Of a DNA stretch of 10,895 nucleotides, positions 1 through 4,900 are shown piece after piece; the stretch's first letter is position 1, and every line of letters begins with the position of its first letter. Source of the stretch: CAZNVG01 sp964576475 (GTDB lineage: Bacteria; Patescibacteriota; Saccharimonadia; Saccharimonadales; CAZNVG01); assembly GCA_964576475.1 (NCBI GenBank), contig CAZNVG010000033.1, forward strand, positions 1 through 10,895. Reading direction: 5' to 3'. Position numbers and translations under genes: made by a program. Below the pieces are notes generated by a model. It worked only from the letters and a program-made list of their open reading frames with translations, was not told the origin of the DNA and searched no databases.

Positions 1-12
1 GTCGTTTTGTCA

Positions 13-25
13 TACAGTTACTGTA
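13..25. repeat. Perfect 6-1-6 inverted repeat
   Basis: TACAGT-T-ACTGTA is a perfect dyad lying 3 bases beyond the stop codon of the TfoX-like gene. The one-base loop is too short for a terminator hairpin, and no T-run follows it on the minus strand. It could be an operator for a gene off the left edge, or chance. It is reported only because the symmetry is exact. Confidence 0.3.
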
Positions 26-28
26 GCG

Positions 29-349
29 CTATTCGCCAGTTTCTACAAATTGTATAGACCGCGTTGCAAAGTCCATGTAGTGCGCCGAATGCTCAAATGG
101 CACAATCACCCATTGCTTCATCGTTGTTGTATTACCATTCATGCTCGGTGCAAACAGGTGTGAACCTTTTAGGCGCACTGCCAGTTTCATCTCATCACTA
201 TCAACTGGCAACTTAAACATCACCCCGTCCTCCGCTAACCCACCAATCGGCCGCCGCCCCAGCTTCAGAACGGGCATGCCAAACATGTTGGATTTTTTAA
301 CACCAAGTGGCATGAGTTTTTCTGCGAGTTTATCATACACCTGGGCCAT
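29..349 (-). CDS. TfoX N-terminal-domain (TfoX/Sxy-like) family protein
   Basis: This 106-aa protein matches the stand-alone TfoX N-terminal domain. It has MFGMPVLKLGRRPIGGL at about residues 22-38, then DGVMFKLP near 41-48, a G-x-x-LF-P segment (GSHLFAP), and a C-terminal MKQWVIVP block near 77-84. This spacing is typical of the roughly 100-aa family members. They lack the C-terminal domain of the true competence regulator TfoX/Sxy, so a role in natural transformation should not be assumed, and the function of these short forms is unsettled. The ATG lies only 5 nt after the stop of the DUF4268 gene and has no clear Shine-Dalgarno sequence, so it is probably co-transcribed and may be translationally coupled. 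The family call is good; any functional statement would be inference. Confidence 0.82.
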   Translation of the reverse strand: MAQVYDKLAEKLMPLGVKKSNMFGMPVLKLGRRPIGGLAEDGVMFKLPVDSDEMKLAVRLKGSHLFAPSMNGNTTTMKQWVIVPFEHSAHYMDFATRSIQFVETGE

Positions 350-354
350 AGTAA

Positions 355-1274
355 TTACGAAAGTCGCCCACTAAACGCATTTTTAAAGGTCTGAGTCATT
401 GCAAGCAACCATTCCGCGTAGACTATCCAGTCTTGTTCATTCTCTATATCAGCCTCACGACTGACTCGCACCCGCGTCGCTCGTTTACTGTCGAGCCGCA
501 TCCATTCTAGCGGCAAACCGACTATTGCTTCTACCGCGTCTTTTTGTAAGAATAACTTGTCAAAAATCTTTTTGTTGTCATCGTGCGGTATATATAGATC
601 ACAACTAATAGTCTTGTTTAGCTTATTGATAGTTAATGATATGTGTACCTTCGAGCTGCCCATCGAAACGTCGTGCCAATGACGTGGCCTCGCCTTACGA
701 TTACCAAGGCTGGATTTCTCATCGTGCTCGTTTAAATGTTCCCAAAACTTTTGTTGTAATAGCTTGTAGTCGCTTAATGTACTATCACTCGCCTGCTTAA
801 CGAGCTTTGCCCAGTCGTTCGGTTTCGCAACAACATTAAATCTAGGCGCTGGGTCAGAATCACCTATACGCCATGCCTCAATCTCTATAAGAAACAAGTT
901 TATACTTTCATCGGTATGCTCATTTAGCCAATTGATCGCCTGCTCATGTTCTTGACGAGCCGTTTTTACGATCCACACAATCACTTCGGCGCCTAATCCC
1001 GACCCATACGTAAAAAGCTTTCCTAGATGGTCGTGATTGGACGCTTCTAGCTGATTTTCTATTAAAATTTTTGGCCACTGCCCTCTTCTTCGGCAATTAT
1101 GTCAGCGCTGAAGCTACCGACTATTCGTTCGGTTTGTGGCTCGCTGATCTCTACGCCTATTGTTTCACTTAGTAGCGTAATGTTTTCTGGCCGCGCAAGC
1201 CAGGACGAGAAATCATACTCTTCATGTTTCCATATTTCACGCAGTGGGACTTGTTGCAGTTTTCCAATATTCAT
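355..1274 (-). pseudogene. DUF4268-domain PD-(D/E)XK-like protein, frameshifted
   Basis: Two reading frames on the minus strand together make one protein of about 306 aa. Codons from 1274 give MNIGKLQQVPLREIW... to GSGQKF, then a TAA at 1062-1064. One frame over, the sequence continues from about 1070 as ILIENQLEASNHDHLGKLF and then runs uninterrupted to the TAA at 355-357. The N-terminal part looks like the PD-(D/E)XK-like module that often precedes DUF4268: an acidic D58 in SADIIA, then E73-N-Q75 in place of the usual ExK. The remainder is the DUF4268 domain, whose members occur near restriction-modification genes. The lesion is in the run AAAAATTTT (minus strand, 1064-1072), where one extra base would restore the frame. 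Alternatives are a sequencing or assembly error, a phase-variable tract, or ribosomal slippage. As written, the first product keeps D58 but loses E73/Q75. An internal GTG at 984 could open the second frame, but it lies past the catalytic segment and is not a credible native start. Confidence 0.8.
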
Positions 1275-1280
1275 AAACTT

Positions 1281-1289
1281 ATTTTAACA
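1281..1289 (-). promoter_or_regulatory. Extended -10 promoter of the DUF4268 gene, possibly leaderless
   Basis: The minus strand reads TGTTAAAAT, a TGn-extended -10 box, followed by exactly six bases (AAGTTT) and then the ATG at 1274. Transcription would begin at or next to the start codon, giving a leaderless message. No good -35 was seen, which is acceptable for an extended -10. It sits in the 29-bp gap after the RelE-like toxin gene, so the DUF4268 and TfoX-like genes probably have their own promoter. Confidence 0.55.
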
Positions 1290-1303
1290 CCACAGGGGTC
1301 GAG

Positions 1304-1687
1304 CTATTTTAGATATTTCCGAATCCTTTTTTCATCCTCACGGTCTTTATCATTTTTAGCATACAGTTCTATCAGAGTCATAGTAGTATTGGCGACTACA
1401 ATTACACACATAAGCCGTAATTTATTTTTGTACTGCACTGTATCCGTATCAAGCCGTAATTTTATGACGTCGACATCCGGCGGGTAGCCCTTTAGTTTTG
1501 TTGCGCGCTTGTTGTCAATGAAGTTATTTTTGTACTCTACCCATTGCGCTTCGTCCAATCCTTCTGGCTGAACATAGAGCGATTCCAACTTAGGCTTCGC
1601 ACGCTCTATATCAGACTTTAGAGTGGGTACTCTCTTTCGAAACGACTTAACGTCCTTCCCAAATTCTGAGCTCTCATCAAAGTTCAC
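1304..1687 (-). CDS. RelE/HigB-like toxin paired with a Panacea antitoxin
   Basis: This 127-aa protein has the order of the RelE/ParE superfamily. An N-terminal basic helical segment (about 10-35, FGKDVKSFRKRVPTLKSD) is followed by a strand-rich C-terminal half with VIKLRLDTDT (74-83), KNKLRLMCVIV (88-98) and TLIELYAKNDKDRED (104-118). The IELYAK segment followed by an acidic/basic helix is typical of ribosome-dependent mRNA interferases of this group. The start is a GTG at 1685-1687 with GGAG seven bases upstream. It overlaps the upstream antitoxin gene by 11 bp, so translation is likely coupled and antitoxin is made first. Panacea-domain antitoxins are known to pair with many unrelated toxins, and the position makes this the toxin. 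The exact toxin family and its target are inferred, not shown. Confidence 0.72.
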   Translation of the reverse strand: MNFDESSEFGKDVKSFRKRVPTLKSDIERAKPKLESLYVQPEGLDEAQWVEYKNNFIDNKRATKLKGYPPDVDVIKLRLDTDTVQYKNKLRLMCVIVVANTTMTLIELYAKNDKDREDEKRIRKYLK

Positions 1688-2459
1688 CTTCTGGCTCCGT
1701 CACGGCGGTAGCCGATGTACGATAGAATACCCCGCGATAGTCTATCGGCTTGCCTTGCGGTGTCGTAATCCATGGCGTGTCTTTGTGTGATAGATCGCTC
1801 AGTTCTTTGGCAGTCTTGTCGCCAAGTCGTACTAGTTCTTCGTCGATATGCTTTATCTCGTTCGCGGCTAATGCATGGAGGTCAGAAGTTACCTGCGGTA
1901 AATATTTCTTTTGCTTGTTGTTGAAAAACTTCGTCTCCACGATATCTAGTTCGTCATGTTTGCGCATGTCATCTACCACGGCGCGAAAATCACCCACCGG
2001 GCTCGGTCCAAATGTATTATGAATGTACGTCAGACCCGTAATCGATCGACCGTGTTTTTCGTAATAATCCATGTCGATGAAGTACAGGAGCTTGTAGAGC
2101 ACTGTTTCGCCGACGTTCGGCTTGGCACCGACTTTGCCCAGCACATACAGTAGCACTTCACGCAGCTTTTCCGGCTGTACCTTCGGATCGATTTCGCGTG
2201 GCAGTATGTCGCTCACCTCTTGCGAGCGCTCATAGGCAACTTCAGACTCGTTGACTACATCGGCATCATCGCTAATCAAGCTAGCAGTAGATACTTCATA
2301 ATATTCAGCCAGCTTATGTATCTCGTCCAAATTCGGCGGTCGCCGATCAGCCTCCACGCTAGCATACGTCGCTCGCGCCACGCCAATAGCATCCGCCACC
2401 ATCTCTTGGCTAACGCCTGCTTGTTTTCGTAATTGCTTGATTCTTGTCGTAAAAGTCAT
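1677..2459 (-). CDS. HTH plus Panacea (DUF4065, SocA-like) antitoxin
   Basis: This 260-aa protein has two domains. Residues 6-62 form an XRE/HTH_3 helix-turn-helix (TRIKQLRKQAGVSQEMV..., with VARATYASVEADRR as the recognition region). Residues about 96-245 are the Panacea/DUF4065 domain, with KLLYFIDMDYYEKHG (123-137), ITGLTYIHNTFGPSP (140-154) and LSHKDTPW (223-230). Panacea domains neutralise toxins by direct binding, and SocA of Caulobacter is a relative. The HTH probably represses the operon, and dyads overlap its promoter. The predicted start is the ATG at 2457-2459, about 30 nt below the expected transcription start. The gene overlaps the RelE-like toxin gene by 11 bp. Length and domain order are usual for HTH-Panacea antitoxins, and no defect was seen. 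Confidence 0.9.
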   Translation of the reverse strand: MTFTTRIKQLRKQAGVSQEMVADAIGVARATYASVEADRRPPNLDEIHKLAEYYEVSTASLISDDADVVNESEVAYERSQEVSDILPREIDPKVQPEKLREVLLYVLGKVGAKPNVGETVLYKLLYFIDMDYYEKHGRSITGLTYIHNTFGPSPVGDFRAVVDDMRKHDELDIVETKFFNNKQKKYLPQVTSDLHALAANEIKHIDEELVRLGDKTAKELSDLSHKDTPWITTPQGKPIDYRGVFYRTSATAVTEPEGEL

Positions 2460-2495
2460 AACCCGAGCCCACCGATTATGGTTGTTGATGCTTCC

Positions 2496-2524
2496 ATTGT
2501 AGCAAATTCTACGATTTTAGTCAA
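2496..2524 (-). promoter_or_regulatory. Promoter of the Panacea toxin-antitoxin operon
   Basis: On the minus strand there is a -35 TTGACT (2519-2524), a 17-bp spacer and a -10 TACAAT (2496-2501) preceded by TGC, which extends the -10. Transcription would start near 2489, leaving a leader of about 30 nt before the antitoxin ATG. This is one of the two strongest -35/-10 promoters in the window. Confidence 0.75.
2499..2512. promoter_or_regulatory. Candidate operator 1 of the Panacea operon
   Basis: GTAG-CAAATT-CTAC is a dyad with perfect 4-bp arms inside the -10/-35 spacer of the antitoxin promoter. This is where an HTH antitoxin would be expected to bind to repress its own operon. Binding is inferred. 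Confidence 0.4.
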
Positions 2525-2534
2525 TATATTTGAC
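2520..2534. promoter_or_regulatory. Candidate operator 2 overlapping the -35 of the Panacea operon
   Basis: GTCAA-TATAT-TTGAC is a perfect 5-bp inverted repeat with a 5-bp AT spacer, covering the -35 hexamer. Its position fits autorepression by the HTH antitoxin. Its sequence differs from the dyad at 2499-2512, so at most one of the two may be the true site. Confidence 0.42.
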
Positions 2535-2556
2535 ACCTTTATGTCCATTGCATGAG

Positions 2557-3030
2557 CTAATCTTGCTTAACGACGACGCCCTCATGCCCACCCTCAACTG
2601 CAGAGAGTATTTTCATAAACTCATCCCCACTAATGGCATCAAGGCCTCGCTTTTTTGCATAGACATCAACCAGTTTCTCGTCAGTAACGATTACTGGTTG
2701 ATCCTGCATAAAAGAGAGCTGACCTTGCCCGCCAGCACCATCTTTGAGCGACAATGCGGCCGCAATAAGTAGCGCATCGCCGTTGCCGTGATCTGTCTGC
2801 AAGATAGAGAGTCGAACAAGATCATCAATAATATCCCCTAAGCGCTTCAGTGTATCTATGTCTGGAGACTGAGCAAGTCGTTGTAAACTATCGCCGATAG
2901 ATGTGCCTTGAAGCTCATAAGCTATCTCATCAAGAACAATACAATTTGCCTTGAAAAAATCCGTTTCGATTGTTGCCCTGATCTTACTCGTCGACAACAC
3001 GTTTGCGTCCATAAAATACTTATAGCTCAT
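2557..3030 (-). CDS. PIN-domain ribonuclease-like toxin
   Basis: This 157-aa protein has the PIN-fold acidic pattern: D8 in YFMDANVLS, E35/E39 in LDEIAYEL, D85 in GNGDALLIAAAL and T116-D117 in VIVTDEKLVDVYAKKRGL. PIN proteins are metal-dependent RNases and commonly act as toxins. The ATG overlaps the stop of the upstream ImmA/IrrE-like gene in an ATGA (3027-3030), so the two are almost certainly translationally coupled. This is the arrangement of known pairs in which a COG2856 (ImmA/IrrE) protein accompanies a PIN nuclease. All expected acidic residues seem present, so it may be active. After about residue 140 the tail has no recognisable motif. RNA target and toxicity are inferred. Confidence 0.8.
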   Translation of the reverse strand: MSYKYFMDANVLSTSKIRATIETDFFKANCIVLDEIAYELQGTSIGDSLQRLAQSPDIDTLKRLGDIIDDLVRLSILQTDHGNGDALLIAAALSLKDGAGGQGQLSFMQDQPVIVTDEKLVDVYAKKRGLDAISGDEFMKILSAVEGGHEGVVVKQD

Positions 3031-4220
3031 AGCTTCTCAAAGACCTTATCGATATCGACAGAGCCCTTGCCATATGCCAGCTGCTTGTTTACCTCTCGAC
3101 GCTTAATTTTTCCAGCAATAAATTGATCACGCAATATACGCAGAAAAGCCTTACCCTGATATATGCGAATATTATTCACTATGTTGGGGCGGAATTTTTT
3201 GTCTTGCTCCTCCCTTTCACGTTTTTGCTGATTCTTAAATGCGTTATATCTCTTGGAAAGCTCCGAGCGTAGCGACCTAAAGTCCTCTGGCTCGATATAC
3301 TCAAGGTGCCTAAGTCGCACCAGTAGAGCCAGAGGAGTAACGTTGAGGCTAGCGGCGATGTTGTCTAGAATTTCAATGGTATAAGTGTCTTCATGCGGAA
3401 TTAAACTTTCGGGCATTAGGATAAGCTCAACGATCTCGTAGATATCATCCGAACCTTCCTCGATAGTCTGCTGTAAAGATACCATTTTTGACTTGCCCTT
3501 AAAAAGGCATACTGTCAAATACATCAGAGTGAACACCTTGCGCGCAGGAATATTCTCAGGGTTTGCAAGTCCCTCTTTTGAGATGAAAAAATAAGGAAAC
3601 TTACTGTGCCTTACGTAGACACCAGTTAGACCATCTGCGCGCTTGAAATTTTGCGGCATATTCGTGCCGGTGTTCTCGAAGGATACAAAAATATTGTTTT
3701 CCTCGAGTTTCGACACGATATACCACAAAGCATCGCCTTTCTTAGTAAAAGATCTATAGTCATCCATGCTAATACCAAGTTTATCGACCACACACTCAGC
3801 CTGATCCGCTAGAGGACGCTTTGAATTCTTGAGATATTTTACGTGCGGATTCTTGTCAGTTTTGATGAAGCGCGTTACTGCATCCTGCTTAAGCTTGATA
3901 TCCTTAATGAGAAGCCGAACGGCACTTAGACGAATCGTTCGGCCTCCTCTCACGCTTATGCCATGCTCGCCATCAAACCCATCAAAGATTTTTGCGGTTT
4001 CTCGCTCTATCATTGGCAGCACTACAGCCGAGCTTCCAAAAAACAACGCATACGACAAACGCCCCTGTCTACACAAATCAATCAACCTACCCAATGAGAT
4101 GCGCCCATTCTTGATCGATTCGAGATAATACGCATGGTCAGAGACGATGCTGGTTTCGAAAATACCGCGATAAATATTGTCGCCAATTTCAATCTGCCCT
4201 GATCGTGTTGCAATAATCAT
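3027..4220 (-). CDS. ImmA/IrrE (COG2856)-like protein lacking HEXXH and most of the HTH; putative antitoxin
   Basis: This 397-aa protein follows the COG2856 layout but is degraded at both key places. Residues about 41-62 (ISLGRLIDLCRQGRLSYALFF) match only the segment that normally follows the HTH; the HTH itself is missing. Residues 165-240 match the run-up to the metalloprotease helix, but the motif expected as R-x-x-F-T-L-x-H-E-L-G-H reads RKVFTL-M-YLTVC (227-238), so both zinc histidines and the catalytic glutamate are replaced. The downstream LILMPESL (266-273) is intact, and the third-ligand glutamate position is D259. The C-terminal part (about 310-397) is charged and helical. An in-frame TAG two codons upstream fixes the ATG at 4220; a perfect AGGAGG (4234-4239) lies 13 nt before it. 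It overlaps a 33-aa ORF upstream and the PIN gene downstream. A non-proteolytic antitoxin or scaffold role is inference. Confidence 0.68.
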   Translation of the reverse strand: MIIATRSGQIEIGDNIYRGIFETSIVSDHAYYLESIKNGRISLGRLIDLCRQGRLSYALFFGSSAVVLPMIERETAKIFDGFDGEHGISVRGGRTIRLSAVRLLIKDIKLKQDAVTRFIKTDKNPHVKYLKNSKRPLADQAECVVDKLGISMDDYRSFTKKGDALWYIVSKLEENNIFVSFENTGTNMPQNFKRADGLTGVYVRHSKFPYFFISKEGLANPENIPARKVFTLMYLTVCLFKGKSKMVSLQQTIEEGSDDIYEIVELILMPESLIPHEDTYTIEILDNIAASLNVTPLALLVRLRHLEYIEPEDFRSLRSELSKRYNAFKNQQKREREEQDKKFRPNIVNNIRIYQGKAFLRILRDQFIAGKIKRREVNKQLAYGKGSVDIDKVFEKL

Positions 4221-4318
4221 ACGCTACAGGCTTCCTCCTGCATTATATTACCGATACCATCAGTCTCCTGTGCGGTGACATCTGCCTTTTTTCGTATTCG
4301 AGTTTCTATATATTTCAT
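4217..4318 (-). CDS. Possible 33-aa leader protein of the ImmA-like/PIN operon
   Basis: A small ORF (MKYIETRIRKKADVTAQETD to QEEACSV) starts with an ATG preceded by AGAGGA (4324-4329) at a 5-nt spacing, the best Shine-Dalgarno site in this operon. It is directly downstream of a strong promoter. Its TGA overlaps the ATG of the ImmA/IrrE-like gene (ATGA, 4217-4220), the same junction type as between that gene and the PIN gene. The peptide is basic at the N terminus and acidic at the C terminus, with no membrane segment or HTH. It may be a true small protein, or a short translated leader that couples ribosomes into the next gene. I recognise no family. Confidence 0.5.
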   Translation of the reverse strand: MKYIETRIRKKADVTAQETDGIGNIMQEEACSV

Positions 4319-4339
4319 ACCCATCCTCTACCGAAGTTA

Positions 4340-4368
4340 AGTATACAACAATAGATTTGCGTACTCAA
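4340..4368 (-). promoter_or_regulatory. Promoter of the ImmA-like/PIN operon
   Basis: On the minus strand there is a -35 TTGAGT (4363-4368), a 17-bp spacer and a -10 TATACT (4340-4345). The expected start near 4333 leaves a leader of about 15 nt, with AGAGGA before the 33-aa ORF. The 81-bp gap between that ORF and the 142-aa gene otherwise holds only AT-rich sequence. No convincing terminator for the upstream restriction-modification operon was seen there. Confidence 0.72.
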
Positions 4369-4399
4369 TATATATATTTCTTAATATGCTTATGCTTTT

Positions 4400-4828
4400 T
4401 TAGAATACATCCCAATGCTTGCCGTTTTGATAAGCACGAGAAGCATTTTCGTCGTTAGACAAGTCAGGAACGTCGGACAAAGCTATCTCTATGTCTTGCA
4501 TGTCGCTATCGAGATTGATGCCCAGTATGCCATCGTCCGTGTGAATAACTAGTCTGTAAGATGACGGCACTCCCTCTGGAGCCTTCGGTCGCTTTTTTGG
4601 GCGTCGCTTGACGAGTAGCTTGACAATATCGTAGATCACCGACGCCAGCACGCTTGAGGCAACAGGAAGCACGAACTCAACAACAGTATCGAAACCCGCA
4701 CCGCCAGCACCCTCTCCTCGCGCAGCCTTTACGTCGGAGCTATAGTTTGCATCCAAGACAGTCCTGATTTCATCGATATCTTCTTCGGACCAATACTCTG
4801 GCTGATGAATGTAATACGATCTTTTCAT
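4400..4828 (-). CDS. Unrecognised 142-aa protein with one hydrophobic helix, last gene of the Mod-Res operon
   Basis: I do not recognise this protein firmly. Residues 1-30 are acidic and probably helical (YWSEEDIDEIRTVL). Residues 38-46 are glycine-rich (GEGAGGAGF). Residues 47-73 form one hydrophobic helix long enough to span a membrane. Residues 74-82 are strongly basic (KRRPKKRPK). Residues 91-120 look like two or three strands (YRLVIHTDDGILGINL). This order of Gly-rich linker, hydrophobic helix, basic stretch and strands resembles the effector-associated constant component 1 (EACC1) layout found in conflict systems, but that is a weak visual likeness. The ATG has GGGGAGAG (4835-4842) six nt upstream, so it is well supported. 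It lies 59 nt after the Res gene on the same strand and is probably co-transcribed with it, which suggests an accessory or immunity role. Confidence 0.6.
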   Translation of the reverse strand: MKRSYYIHQPEYWSEEDIDEIRTVLDANYSSDVKAARGEGAGGAGFDTVVEFVLPVASSVLASVIYDIVKLLVKRRPKKRPKAPEGVPSSYRLVIHTDDGILGINLDSDMQDIEIALSDVPDLSNDENASRAYQNGKHWDVF

Positions 4829-4831
4829 ACC

Positions 4832-4900
4832 CTACTCTCCCCAAGCCTCGGCGAGTTTGGTGCGGATTTTTTGTCGGTATAGTGGCGCTAGTTGTTCCAT
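4832..4900 (-). CDS. Possible 22-aa ORF between Res and the 142-aa gene
   Basis: A small frame (MEQLAPLYRQ to LAEAWGE) starts inside the last codons of the Res gene, in another frame, and stops 3 nt before the ATG of the 142-aa gene. It fills the gap exactly, so terminating ribosomes would be delivered next to the GGGGAGAG site. No Shine-Dalgarno was looked for beyond coupling with Res, and the codons could be fortuitous. It may also be the remnant N terminus of a replaced gene. I recognise no family. Confidence 0.25.
   Translation of the reverse strand: MEQLAPLYRQKIRTKLAEAWGE

Noticed and set aside
29..349. Natural competence regulator TfoX
   Set aside because: Only the N-terminal domain is present, and no competence genes are in the window; the short family should not be given that role.
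982..984. GTG as the start of a separate 209-aa DUF4268 gene
   Set aside because: The frame is open upstream of it with clear family sequence (ILIENQLEASNHDHLGKL), so it is an internal valine codon of a frameshifted gene.
1062..1074. Programmed -1 frameshifting at a classic slippery heptamer
   Set aside because: The in-frame codons are CAA AAA TTT TAA, which do not fit X-XXY-YYZ, and no evident downstream stem-loop was seen. Weak slippage is not excluded.
4371..4400. Possible terminator after the 142-aa gene
   Set aside because: Only short AT-only complementarity (ATATT/AATAT) is present, with no GC stem; it is not convincing.
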